A DNA stretch of 21,630 nt, taken from the NCBI GenBank assembly GCA_018701215.1, contig JABIWH010000030.1, positions 1-21,630 of the forward strand, in the 5' to 3' direction. Under the pieces are notes generated by a model. That model did no database searches. It worked only from the letters and a program-made list of their open reading frames with translations, and was not told where the DNA came from. The stretch is from Rhodospirillaceae bacterium. Lineage in GTDB: Bacteria; Pseudomonadota; Alphaproteobacteria; GCA-2731375. The position numbers and the translations under genes were made by a program. Of this stretch, positions 6,659-14,781 are shown piece by piece. Numbering within the stretch: the first letter of the stretch is position 1; every line of letters begins with the position of its first letter.

Positions 6659-8668
6659 ATGGCGCGGCACAGAGGCAATAGCGGCGGCAACAATGGTGAT
6701 GGCGACAATGGCCGCTCATTGGACGGCTTTGCCTGGCTGGCCGACCGTTTGGCGGCCATGAGCCCGGCCGAGATCGCCTTTCGCTTTGAAGAGCAATTCA
6801 AACGCGGCGTCTCGCGTATGTATCAGCCCAATTTTGAACGCTTGTTGAAGGCGCCCTTAGATCCCCTGCCCGCCATTCCGGGTCTTGCGGATGGCTTGGC
6901 GGAATTGGCGGGCGAGGAAGACCTGCGACGATGCTGGCGGCAACTGGCGGAACAAATGCGCCACGGCCGCTTTCAGTCGCTGGGTGTCAGTTGGCCCGAC
7001 AGGCCGGGAACACCTGATTGGCACATTGATCCCAGCACCGAGACGGCCTGGCCCAGCGAGATCTATTGTTTTGATGTGCCTTATCGCTATGCGCCGGAGC
7101 GGGGTGACGTCAAGTTTGTCGCCGAACTAAATCGGTTGCAGTATCTTCAGCCCATGGCCGCCGCCGCCGCGATCGAGGATGACGACGATTTGGCGGCGCT
7201 GGTGGTCCGTCATATAGATTCATGGATCGCCGCCAACCCGACCTTTCGCGGCGTCAACTGGGTTTCGGGGATTGAGCTGGCACTGAGGGTGGTCAGCCTG
7301 TTGATGGTCACCACCTTGATCGGCGAGCGGGCCTTTTCAACGGAGTTCCGGCACCGGCTGCATCTTTGCCTGGCGGCCCACGGCTATTGGCTGGCACGCT
7401 TTCCCTCGCGCTTTTCCTCCGCCAACAATCACCGGATCGCCGAGGCCGGCGCCTTGTACCTGCTGGGCCGTCTGGTTCCGGCATTGCGCGACGGCGATGC
7501 CTGGGCCAAGTATGGCAAGCGTGTCCTGGAGGAAGAGCTGGCCCTGCAGTTTCACGATGACGGCGTTGGCGCGGAGCAATCTCCCACCTATGCCGCTTTT
7601 TCCCTGGAATGGTGCCTGCTCTGCGCCACGATTGGCGGACGCAGCGGCGATCCATGGCATAACGCCTCGTGGCACCGGATGGTGCAGGCGGGTAATCATC
7701 TGCGCGCCATCACCGACAGCGCGGGCCACCAACCCCGCATCGGCGATGATGATGAAGGCCGGGTGCTGTGTTCCCTGCCCGGCCCCGAGGAACACGTCAA
7801 TATTGTGCTGGGCTATCTGTCGATGGCGGCCCGGCGGCCCGACCTGGCCCCGCCCCGCCTTGAACCGCACCTCGGCCATGCCCTGTTCGGTCAACCGCGG
7901 CCAGCCCGGCGCACGGCATTCGAATATGCCGCCTTCCCCGACGGCGGCTATACATCGGTGCGGGAATGCCGGAATGGAGAAGAGAACCTTTGGCTCATGG
8001 ACCATGGCCCCCTGGGCTACCTCGCCATCGCCGCCCACGGCCACGCCGATGCCCTGGCCGTCTGGCTGCATATCAACGGCCGCCCAGTGCTGGTTGATGC
8101 CGGCACCTTCCTTTATCATTCGGGCGGCAGCTGGCGGGACCATTTTCGCTCCACGATCGCGCACAATACCCTGGCCATGGTGGGTGAAAACTCGTCCCAG
8201 ACCGCCGGCGCCTTCAACTGGTCGCACAAGGCGGCGTGCCGTCTGCTGCAGAGCGCCGAAGACACCGAAAACTGGCTGGTCGAGGCAGAACATGATGGCT
8301 ATGTAGAGCGCTTTGGCTACCGCCACCGCCGACGCCTTGAACGCCTGGGCGATGCCGGCGTACAGCTGACCGACAGCTTGCTTGGCGAAGGCACCGACGA
8401 ACAGGTCGAGATCGGTTTTCTGGTCGCACCAGGCTTGGACGTCAGCCATACCGCTGATGGCTGGCTGGTCAGCGAGGACGGCAAACGCCTGCTGTTGATC
8501 GCCCATGTGGGGCGCCTGCATGGCTGGGTCGAAAGCGCCTTGGAAGAACCGAAGCGCGGTTGGCATTCGCCTGCCTTCGGGCAGCGGATCGCGGCGCAAC
8601 GGCTGCTTTTTACCGGCCGCATGGGGGCAGGCGATGAAGCCACCTTCAACTTGAGCACACGGTTTTGA
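6659..8668 (+). CDS. Heparinase II/III family protein (polysaccharide lyase-like)
   Basis: A large protein (669 residues) of the heparinase II/III family. Members cleave uronic-acid polysaccharides by beta-elimination, and in alphaproteobacteria they often sit in exopolysaccharide loci. The alpha/alpha-toroid domain (about residues 150-400) contains NNHRIAEAGALYLLG (Asn256/257, His258) and the tyrosine motif GAEQSPTYAAFSLEW (Tyr311). The beta-sandwich domain begins near residue 420 and contains the conserved AHGHADALAVWLHINGRPVLVDAGTF (His460, His462). So the Asn, Tyr and His expected for catalysis are present. No clear signal peptide is visible: the N-terminus is Gly/Asn-rich and polar, which is odd for a lyase acting on exported glycan. 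The ATG at 6659 has AGGCGG almost touching it, so the true start may lie further in. Confidence 0.88.
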   Translation: MARHRGNSGGNNGDGDNGRSLDGFAWLADRLAAMSPAEIAFRFEEQFKRGVSRMYQPNFERLLKAPLDPLPAIPGLADGLAELAGEEDLRRCWRQLAEQMRHGRFQSLGVSWPDRPGTPDWHIDPSTETAWPSEIYCFDVPYRYAPERGDVKFVAELNRLQYLQPMAAAAAIEDDDDLAALVVRHIDSWIAANPTFRGVNWVSGIELALRVVSLLMVTTLIGERAFSTEFRHRLHLCLAAHGYWLARFPSRFSSANNHRIAEAGALYLLGRLVPALRDGDAWAKYGKRVLEEELALQFHDDGVGAEQSPTYAAFSLEWCLLCATIGGRSGDPWHNASWHRMVQAGNHLRAITDSAGHQPRIGDDDEGRVLCSLPGPEEHVNIVLGYLSMAARRPDLAPPRLEPHLGHALFGQPRPARRTAFEYAAFPDGGYTSVRECRNGEENLWLMDHGPLGYLAIAAHGHADALAVWLHINGRPVLVDAGTFLYHSGGSWRDHFRSTIAHNTLAMVGENSSQTAGAFNWSHKAACRLLQSAEDTENWLVEAEHDGYVERFGYRHRRRLERLGDAGVQLTDSLLGEGTDEQVEIGFLVAPGLDVSHTADGWLVSEDGKRLLLIAHVGRLHGWVESALEEPKRGWHSPAFGQRIAAQRLLFTGRMGAGDEATFNLSTRF

Positions 8669-8670
8669 GC

Positions 8671-9432
8671 ATGACGGATCGGCGTATTCATATGATGGGC
8701 GCTCCGTTGGATCTGTTGGATATGGCGGAAACCGTGGCCCAAGCCGAGGCCGCCATGGCCGAAGGCCGGCGACTGCAGCAAGTGGTGATCAACGTTGCCA
8801 AGCTGGTCAATATACGCAGCGATCCCGAACTGCGCCGAGACGTATTGGAAAGCGACATTATCAATATCGACGGCACGGGGGTTCTTTGGGCCGCGCGTTT
8901 ACTGGGACATAAAATATCGGAACGGGTCGCCGGAATAGATCTGATGTTGGCCTTGATCGACAGTTGCGCCCGGCGGGGCTTCAAGCCCTATTTTCTTGGC
9001 GCCCGTGACGAAATTCTGACGCAGGCCATGACGCAATTGCAGGCGGATCATCCCGGGCTTGTCATTGCCGGCTACCGGAACGGCTATTTCACGGCCGAGG
9101 ACGAGGATCAGGTGGTGGCGGATATCGCCAACTCCGGGGCGGATTGCCTGTTCGTGGCGATTTCCAGCCCCACCAAGGAACGTTTCATACATCAACACCG
9201 CGATAACTTGGGCGTGCCGTATCTGATGGGCGTGGGTGGTGCGCTTGACGTGGTGGCGGGCAAGGTGCGCCGGGCGCCGATGTGGATGCGCTGGGCCGGG
9301 CTGGAATGGCTGTTCCGTCTGGCTCAGGAGCCACGGCGCATGTGGCGGCGTTATCTGGTTACCAACACCATATTTTTGTTTTTGCTGCTGGGCGAAATGG
9401 CGCGAACATGGCTGAGCCGCAAAAAAAGCTAG
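8671..9432 (+). CDS. WecG/TagA/CpsF family glycosyltransferase (GT26)
   Basis: A membrane-associated transferase of family GT26 (WecG/TagA/CpsF), which adds the second sugar (for example ManNAcA, ManNAc or glucose) to a lipid-linked first sugar. The 253-residue protein shows VVINVAKLVNIRSDPELR, the family-defining INIDGTGVLWAARLLG and ERVAGIDLMLAL, YFLGARDEI, VAISSPTKERFI and the conserved glycine-rich MGVGGALDVVAGKVRRAP. The C-terminus is basic/amphipathic (EWLFRLAQEPRRMWRRYL) and ends in a hydrophobic stretch, as expected for membrane docking. The start ATG at 8671 is two bases after the heparinase stop; a TTG at 8665 in frame would overlap it. It implies a lipid-carrier-based assembly route for the glycan. 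Confidence 0.93.
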   Translation: MTDRRIHMMGAPLDLLDMAETVAQAEAAMAEGRRLQQVVINVAKLVNIRSDPELRRDVLESDIINIDGTGVLWAARLLGHKISERVAGIDLMLALIDSCARRGFKPYFLGARDEILTQAMTQLQADHPGLVIAGYRNGYFTAEDEDQVVADIANSGADCLFVAISSPTKERFIHQHRDNLGVPYLMGVGGALDVVAGKVRRAPMWMRWAGLEWLFRLAQEPRRMWRRYLVTNTIFLFLLLGEMARTWLSRKKS

Positions 9433-10649
9433 GGGAGAAACCCCTGGCAGGCCCCCTGTCAGGCCGACGCGTACTGTTTCTGGCCGAGAATTTGCCCTGC
9501 CCGTTTCACACCCGCGTTTGGCAGGAAGCGCGGACCATTCATGATGCCGGTGCCACGGTATCGATCATTTGCCCCAGCGCGCCCGGCTACCAAGCACGTT
9601 ACGAGGTGGTCGACGGCATTCACATTCATCGGCACCCCCTGCCCTTTGAGGCGCGCCGGGCCGCCGGTTTCCTGGTGGAGTACAGCGTTGCCATGTTCTG
9701 GCAGTTTGTACTGACCTGGCGGGTCTTTCTGGGCCGCGGTTTCGATGTTATCCACGCCGCCAATCCACCTGACCTGTTGTTCCTGGTCGGCGGTTTCTTC
9801 AAGCTATTGTTCGGGCGCAAGTTCATCTATGACCAGCACGACATTAATCCGGAGCTTTACGAAGCCAAGTTCGGCCGCCGGGATTTTTTCTATCGCCTAT
9901 TGCGGCATTGCGAACGCTGGAGTTTCCGCCTGGCCGATATCTCCATTGCCACCAATGAAAGTTATTATCGAATTGCGCTGGAACGTGGCGGCAGGGCCAC
10001 CGACAAGGTCTTCGTTGTGCGCAGCGGCCCCGATCTCGACCGAATGCGGCCTCGGCCGCCGGATACCGACTGGAAGCAGGGCCGCCGTTTCGGGATCGGC
10101 TATGTTGGCGTCATGGGCCACCAGGAAGGCCTGCATCACCTGCTCGCCACCGTCGATTATCTGGTTCATGAACAAGGCCGCGAGGACATCCAATTCATCT
10201 GCATCGGTGATGGGCCAGAGCGGACGCACCTGATTGCCCTGGCCCGGGATCTTGGCATTGAAGACCATGTCAGCTTTCCCGGCCGTCTGTCCGATGATAA
10301 AATGGCGGCCACTTTGTGCGGCGCCGATATCTGCGTCAATCCCGACGACGCCAACGAGATGAACGACAAATCCACCATGTTGAAAATCATGGAATATATG
10401 GCCCTGGGCAAGGCGGTGGTGCAGTTTGATCTGACCGAGGGCCGCGTCTCGGCCCAGGATGCCGCCCTATATGCCCGGCCCAACGACGCGGTGGACCTGG
10501 GATCGAAAATCGTGACGCTTTTGGCTGATCCCGAAGCCTGCCAGCGCATGGGCGCCCTGGGCCGGGCCCGTGTCGAAAACCAGCTGGCTTGGCGTTATGA
10601 GGCCCCGAAACTGCTGGCTGCCTACGCCGCCCTGTGGCCGCAAACGTGA
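9408..10649 (+). CDS. Glycosyltransferase family 4
   Basis: A GT-B fold retaining glycosyltransferase of family 4, cytoplasmic face of the membrane. The 413-residue protein starts with VLFLAENLPCPFHTRVWQEA, typical of the WbuB/EpsF-like branch. It has FIYDQHDINPELYEAKFG in the N-lobe and the nucleotide-sugar binding segment NDKSTMLKIMEYMALGKAVV in the C-lobe, including the conserved glutamate pair region. The open frame extends upstream to 9282, but those codons overlap the GT26 gene and look non-coding. I chose ATG 9408, which overlaps the GT26 end by 25 bases and has no strong binding site. Donor and linkage are unknown. Confidence 0.92.
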   Translation: MAEPQKKLGEKPLAGPLSGRRVLFLAENLPCPFHTRVWQEARTIHDAGATVSIICPSAPGYQARYEVVDGIHIHRHPLPFEARRAAGFLVEYSVAMFWQFVLTWRVFLGRGFDVIHAANPPDLLFLVGGFFKLLFGRKFIYDQHDINPELYEAKFGRRDFFYRLLRHCERWSFRLADISIATNESYYRIALERGGRATDKVFVVRSGPDLDRMRPRPPDTDWKQGRRFGIGYVGVMGHQEGLHHLLATVDYLVHEQGREDIQFICIGDGPERTHLIALARDLGIEDHVSFPGRLSDDKMAATLCGADICVNPDDANEMNDKSTMLKIMEYMALGKAVVQFDLTEGRVSAQDAALYARPNDAVDLGSKIVTLLADPEACQRMGALGRARVENQLAWRYEAPKLLAAYAALWPQT

Positions 10650-10657
10650 CAGCGGCC

Positions 10658-11809
10658 ATGAACACCGCGCGTGCCCGTCTAATCGTTGCCTTGGCTGTGC
10701 TGGCGGTCACTCTAGTCGCGTTTGCTCTGACGGAAAGATACCAGCTTGAAAAAGCGCAAATCCTGCGCAACGGAGATTTCTCCGCCGGATTAGAGAATTG
10801 GCGGGTCAGCAATAATGAAAATCAATTAGCGCTTGAGCAAGGCGTCCTGCACATCCGCTCTAAACACACTGGCCAAGCGCCTGGTATCCGACAGCGCGTC
10901 CAACGGGAGGCGGGGGTCAAACGTTTGCGCCTATCGGCCTGGGTGCGTCATACGGACGTTACCATCGGCCTGCGTCCCTGGAATGCCATGCGCCTCATGC
11001 TCGTGCCAAAAGATGCCGACGGCAACAGCTTGCCGGCACAGCCGCAGGTGGTGGAACAAGGTCGTGGTGACAGCCCCTGGCACCTGGCCAGCAAGGTCTT
11101 TTGGCTGCCCCCGCGGGTCGACGCGGTGGAGGTTGTCGTGATCTTGAGCCGGGTCACCGGCGAGATGGCGGTTCGGGACTTGAGCCTGGACGTGGTCCAG
11201 CAACGCCCAATATTCAACGTTATGCGCTACAGCCTGATCGCGGTCTGGCTGTTGCTGTTGCCCTGGCTGGCCTGGCCGCTTTGCCGTGCCGGCCGCCGCA
11301 GGTATGGGCGCCTGGCCGTCGCCATATTGTCGTTGGCAATTCTGGTCGGCGCCCTGACCCCTCATATAGCAAAAAATGAACTCAGCCGCCTGACCAGGGA
11401 TCTACTCGGAACCGAATTGGCAATCACCGCCAAGGCGCTGCTGAAAACAACGGTGAAACCAGCCGCAGCGGTTATCGCCAGCGAGGTAAGCGGCAACGGG
11501 GATACAAGCGTGCCCATCGGCCAGATCTGGCTGGCCGGACATAAGCTGGGCCATTTGGGCCTGTTCGCTTTGTTGGCCCTGGTAACAACGTTGGCGTGGC
11601 GCGGACAAAGCTGGCAACGTCTGGGCCTGTACCTCTTTGCCTTCGCGATAACGGCGGAGGCATTGCAATTGCTATCCCTGGACCGTTCGGCGCATCCATT
11701 GGATGCGGGCCTCAATATCCTAGGCGCGGCCGCTGGACTGGCGCTTGGCTCCCGCCTGTTTCCACGCCGCGCTGAAGCGGTTACGGTCCCGGATCCTCCC
11801 AACGCCTGA
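10658..11809 (+). CDS. Membrane protein with carbohydrate-binding-like domain and VanZ-like domain
   Basis: A 383-residue integral membrane protein. A single N-terminal hydrophobic segment (about residues 7-25) is followed by a likely periplasmic domain (about 35-180). This begins LRNGDFSAGLENWRVS, the usual entry to CBM4/9-like beta-sandwich carbohydrate-binding domains. Then come two helices (about 191-209 and 217-235), a loop of some 55 residues and a VanZ-like block with HKLGHLGLFALLALV (about 295-309), AEALQLLSLDRS (about 333-344) and DAGLNILGAAAGLALG (about 349-364). VanZ-like domains recur in envelope and polysaccharide loci, but their activity is poorly defined. The start ATG at 10658 is 8 bases after the GT4 stop; a GTG at 10634 is an alternative. 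It is the last gene of the operon and overlaps mmcB convergently by 29 bases. Confidence 0.75.
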   Translation: MNTARARLIVALAVLAVTLVAFALTERYQLEKAQILRNGDFSAGLENWRVSNNENQLALEQGVLHIRSKHTGQAPGIRQRVQREAGVKRLRLSAWVRHTDVTIGLRPWNAMRLMLVPKDADGNSLPAQPQVVEQGRGDSPWHLASKVFWLPPRVDAVEVVVILSRVTGEMAVRDLSLDVVQQRPIFNVMRYSLIAVWLLLLPWLAWPLCRAGRRRYGRLAVAILSLAILVGALTPHIAKNELSRLTRDLLGTELAITAKALLKTTVKPAAAVIASEVSGNGDTSVPIGQIWLAGHKLGHLGLFALLALVTTLAWRGQSWQRLGLYLFAFAITAEALQLLSLDRSAHPLDAGLNILGAAAGLALGSRLFPRRAEAVTVPDPPNA

Positions 11810-12236
11810 GGCGTTTGGCGGCGGTGCGGGCAAAACGCAAGGTAACCTCACGCCGCCGGCTGGCATGCAGGGGCTTGGGGTTGTCGGGCGCCGCACGGGC
11901 GATATCGCCGGAGTAGGCATCGGCCAGGATAAGACCGGGTTCGTCAGGCAAAATCTCCACTGGAAAATCCAGGGGCACCGCGAAATAGAACAGATCGCAA
12001 TAGTCGAGATACTCCGGCCACTTTTGGTCCGAGCGGAAGTCCGCCACGCTGCTTTTGATCTCGACAATAACAATGCGGCCCTTGCGGTCGATCCCGGCCA
12101 AATCGGCGCGGCGGCCTGAACGCAAGGTAAATTCGGTCAGACTGTCATAACCAAGATGGGTTAGCAGGCGGCCCACGCCACGGGCTAGCTTTTGGGCCGT
12201 GTCATCCCTTACCTTGTCATCCTGGGGTGCCGCCAT
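11781..12236 (-). CDS. mmcB: MmcB family DNA repair protein
   Basis: A 151-residue protein of the MmcB family, a small cytoplasmic protein linked to DNA repair in Caulobacter and related alphaproteobacteria, with a restriction-endonuclease-like core. The diagnostic stretch is RRADLAGIDRKGRIVIVEIKSS (about residues 42-63) followed by DFRSDQKWPEYLDYCDLFYFAV. The D...E-x-K pattern matches a PD-(D/E)XK nuclease-type active site. The start ATG at 12236 is 8 bases after the DUF6285 stop with no obvious binding site, so it probably depends on translation from upstream. No LexA-type operator is visible next to it. Its 3' end overlaps the VanZ-like gene by 29 bases on the opposite strand. Confidence 0.88.
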   Translation of the reverse strand: MAAPQDDKVRDDTAQKLARGVGRLLTHLGYDSLTEFTLRSGRRADLAGIDRKGRIVIVEIKSSVADFRSDQKWPEYLDYCDLFYFAVPLDFPVEILPDEPGLILADAYSGDIARAAPDNPKPLHASRRREVTLRFARTAAKRLRRWEDPGP

Positions 12237-12244
12237 GGCAAAAG

Positions 12245-12607
12245 CTAGCCGCGCTGTATGAGATATTTTGGGTTGGCCAGGGCGATCTTGTCCTCGGCGG
12301 TTTTGCGCAAATGGTCCAGCACGGCGCCGCGTTGGTCATCCATCGCTCCCGAACGAATGGCGCGGGAAAGGGCGGCGTTCATCTCGCCCAGATCGCCGTC
12401 CTGGCCCAACAGATCCTTCAGACGCTCCAGTTCGGCGGCATCCATTGGCCCGCCATCCGCCATGGTGCGCTCCACAATGGCCAGGGCATTGATGGCGACC
12501 CTGGTGTGAAAGGCCAACTGCCCCTCGACATTCGGCGTGACATGGTCGGCCAGGAATTCCCGCACGGCCTCAACCAGCTCGGCGGCGGTGGGTCTATCGG
12601 TTGGCAT
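12245..12607 (-). CDS. DUF6285 family protein
   Basis: A 120-residue protein matching the DUF6285 family by its pattern: TAAELVEAVREFLADHVTPNVEGQLAFHTRVAINALAIVERTM at the N-terminus, then a charged helical region and LRKTAEDKIALANPKYL near the C-terminus. It is mostly alpha-helical with no signal peptide or membrane segment. Members are characteristically encoded beside APH-like phosphotransferases and acyl-CoA dehydrogenases, as here, and may be a partner or accessory of the kinase; no activity is established. The start ATG at 12607 has GGAAGGA upstream. It lies 18 bases downstream of the phosphotransferase gene in the same operon. Confidence 0.82.
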   Translation of the reverse strand: MPTDRPTAAELVEAVREFLADHVTPNVEGQLAFHTRVAINALAIVERTMADGGPMDAAELERLKDLLGQDGDLGEMNAALSRAIRSGAMDDQRGAVLDHLRKTAEDKIALANPKYLIQRG

Positions 12608-12625
12608 TCTTAGGTCCTTCCATAC

Positions 12626-13675
12626 TTAGTCGAGCAACTGCAACAGGTCATATTCGGTCTCCGCCGCCCGCCGGCCGATGCCGGCATATTCCACCGTGCG
12701 CTGTTCACCATCAAGATGCGTGAAGCAGAGGATCATGCACAGGATACCCCAGCGCAAGGTGCCGAAGACCTGCCAGAAATAGATTTCTTCCGCATCGAGG
12801 CGGCCGCCGCCGCCGGCTTCATAACCGTCAAGCAGCTCGGCGACGTCACCAAAGCCACCAACAATGTTGTCATGATAGCCATAGCGCCAGGAGCGCACGC
12901 ACATCCAGCCCAGGTCGCTGCTTGGATTTCCCAGATGGGCGGATTCCCAATCCAACACGCCGATCAAGCCGTCCTGATCGACCAGAATATTGCCATTGCG
13001 AAAATCCCCATGACAAAGCGCATAGCGCTCGCCCGCCAGCTGCAAGCGTTCCTGCAACCAGCGGAAACCGTATTCAAAGCCCGCCTGTGGCTGGTGAAAA
13101 GAATCCATGATGGCGCGGTAATGCAGCAATTCCTCCGCCGCCGGCAAACCCCGCATGGCGGGCAGAATTTCCAGGGGGATGGTGTGAAAACGTCCGGCGG
13201 CATGGCCAACCTGATAGGCTAGTTTTGGCCGGGCGGCGGCATAGGCATCGTCACGCACGATGCGCCGGCCCAGGGCTTCGCCCACCAGGCGATGGCTAAA
13301 AAAGCCCTCGGTGGTGCGTTCGTCCTTGTCCAGGAAAAACGGTACCTTAGGCATAGGCACGCCGGCCTCGCCGGCCAACTGCAATAAGCGCCCTTCGACC
13401 AGCCGGCCCACATTCAGGCGGCCCCCGGGCACGCCTTCGTATTGCTTTTCCACCTGCCGGTCCATGGGGTCGCGTTTCAGGATCAGGGGTTGGCGCGTGC
13501 CATCGAGCTTCAAGGCATCAAACGACCAGGTCTCGCGGCTGGCCCCGCCCGAGAGACGCAGCAGAGCCTCGATCTCTGTGCCAGGGCCATATTCCTCGGC
13601 CAGCCTTTCGCGCAGGACCGCCGCCAATTGTTCACCGGCGGTCAGTTTCGGATCTTGTACTGCCTCGGCCATCAA
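12626..13675 (-). CDS. APH-like phosphotransferase family protein, copy 1
   Basis: A 349-residue kinase-like protein of the aminoglycoside phosphotransferase (APH) / ACAD10-11 N-domain type. Such proteins phosphorylate small hydroxylated substrates, including 4-hydroxy acyl-CoAs in ACAD10/11, rather than drugs. The N-lobe has LRLSGGASRETWSFDA and LILKRDP with the ATP-binding lysine. The catalytic loop is CHGDFRNGNILV (about residues 219-230), and the metal-binding VLDWESAHLGNPSSDLGW follows. All key residues look intact. It overlaps the upstream paralogue by 4 bases (ATGA), which suggests translational coupling. Substrate is unknown. The acyl-CoA dehydrogenase at 18044-19243 could belong to the same pathway. 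Confidence 0.88.
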   Translation of the reverse strand: MMAEAVQDPKLTAGEQLAAVLRERLAEEYGPGTEIEALLRLSGGASRETWSFDALKLDGTRQPLILKRDPMDRQVEKQYEGVPGGRLNVGRLVEGRLLQLAGEAGVPMPKVPFFLDKDERTTEGFFSHRLVGEALGRRIVRDDAYAAARPKLAYQVGHAAGRFHTIPLEILPAMRGLPAAEELLHYRAIMDSFHQPQAGFEYGFRWLQERLQLAGERYALCHGDFRNGNILVDQDGLIGVLDWESAHLGNPSSDLGWMCVRSWRYGYHDNIVGGFGDVAELLDGYEAGGGGRLDAEEIYFWQVFGTLRWGILCMILCFTHLDGEQRTVEYAGIGRRAAETEYDLLQLLD

Positions 13676-14718
13676 TCCACCAACTGCAACATGTCATACT
13701 CACCTTCGATGGAACGGCGGCCAATGGAGACTTTTTCGACCGAGCGTTCCCGCCCCTCGATATGGGTAAAGGCCAGCATCATGCAGATCACACCCCAGCG
13801 CATGCAGCCGAAGACTTCCCAAAAGCGCAGGGTTTCCAGAGATACGCGGCCACCGCCGCCGGCTTCATAACCATCGAGCAGATCTTCCACCTCGCCGAAA
13901 CCACCCACCGGGTCGTCGTAATAGCCATAGCGCCAGGCCCGGATGCAGATCCAACCAAGATCGGACACCGGATTGGCCAGATGACCCAATTCCCAATCCA
14001 ACACACCGCGCAAGCCGTCGCCGTCAACCAGCAGATTGCCGTTGCGGTAATCGCCATGGGACAGGCCCCAGCGATCGCCCGCCAGTTCCAGGCGCTCGCG
14101 CAGCCAGTGGATGCCGTATTCAAATCCGGCGTGCGGCTGTTTGACCGAATCCATTACCGCCAGATTGTAGTCCAATGCTTCTGCCGGGGTGAAGCTGCGC
14201 AACTGGGGCAGACGCTCGATGGGAATATTGTGAAAGCGGGCCGCCGCCTCGCCGCATTGAAAGGCCAGTTTGGGCCGCGCCCGGGCAAATTCGTCCTCGC
14301 GCACAATGCGCCGGCCCAGGGCCTCGCCTTCCAGGCGCTGCATCACGAAGCCTGCCGTCGTGCGCTCGTCGGCGGCCAGAAAGAACGGCACCTCCGGCAC
14401 CGGCACGTCAACCTCGCCGGCCAACTGCATCAGGCGCCCCTCGGTCCAGCGGTCGACGCTGAAATTCGTGTCGGCCCCGCCCGGCTGGTTCTCCAGCTTT
14501 TCATCCAAGGGATCGCGCTTCAGGATCAACGGCTTACGCCCGCCATCTGGCAACAGGGCATCAAACGACCAAGTTTCCCGGCTGGCCCCGCCCGAGAGAC
14601 GCAACAAGCCTTCAATCCCGGCACCGGGGCCATAAACCTCGACCACCCGCTCACCCAGTACGTCGGCCAAATTCCGGGTTTGAATTTCGGCCTTGTTCTT
14701 TGTCATGTCAGCCGTCAT
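13672..14718 (-). CDS. APH-like phosphotransferase family protein, copy 2
   Basis: A 348-residue paralogue of the next gene, first in the minus-strand operon. It keeps LRLSGGASRETWSFDA, LILKRDP, the catalytic loop SHGDYRNGNLLV and the metal-binding VLDWELGHLANPVSDLGW. The two proteins align almost end to end with many identical blocks, so a tandem duplication is clear, but they differ enough to have separate substrates or to form a heterodimer. The ATG at 14718 is followed by another in-frame ATG at 14706. The promoter must lie in the 63 bases shared with the divergent UxaA pair. Product is cytoplasmic, without signal peptide. Confidence 0.88.
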   Translation of the reverse strand: MTADMTKNKAEIQTRNLADVLGERVVEVYGPGAGIEGLLRLSGGASRETWSFDALLPDGGRKPLILKRDPLDEKLENQPGGADTNFSVDRWTEGRLMQLAGEVDVPVPEVPFFLAADERTTAGFVMQRLEGEALGRRIVREDEFARARPKLAFQCGEAAARFHNIPIERLPQLRSFTPAEALDYNLAVMDSVKQPHAGFEYGIHWLRERLELAGDRWGLSHGDYRNGNLLVDGDGLRGVLDWELGHLANPVSDLGWICIRAWRYGYYDDPVGGFGEVEDLLDGYEAGGGGRVSLETLRFWEVFGCMRWGVICMMLAFTHIEGRERSVEKVSIGRRSIEGEYDMLQLVD

Positions 14719-14721
14719 CGT

Positions 14722-14750
14722 CTGGCTTCCGTCCGCCTGTAATACTATAC
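14722..14750 (+). promoter_or_regulatory. Possible promoter for the UxaA-like pair
   Basis: CTGGCT (14722-14727) and CTATAC (14745-14750) are separated by 17 bases, which loosely fits the alphaproteobacterial CTTGAC / CTATAT pattern. The whole divergent gap is only 63 bases, so promoters for both directions must overlap. No clear minus-strand -35 was found. Confidence 0.3.
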
Positions 14751-14781
14751 AAGTCCATAGGATAGAGGGAGAGAGGGAAGC

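Noticed and set aside
7337..8599. 420-codon open frame on the minus strand inside the heparinase-like gene
   Set aside because: It lies fully opposite a well-supported gene. Its translation has no family pattern, and long antisense frames are common in GC-rich DNA.
12626..14718. Aminoglycoside resistance genes
   Set aside because: The APH fold is shared, but the RETWSFDA / DWE motifs and the DUF6285 neighbour point to the metabolic ACAD10/11-like branch, not to drug resistance.
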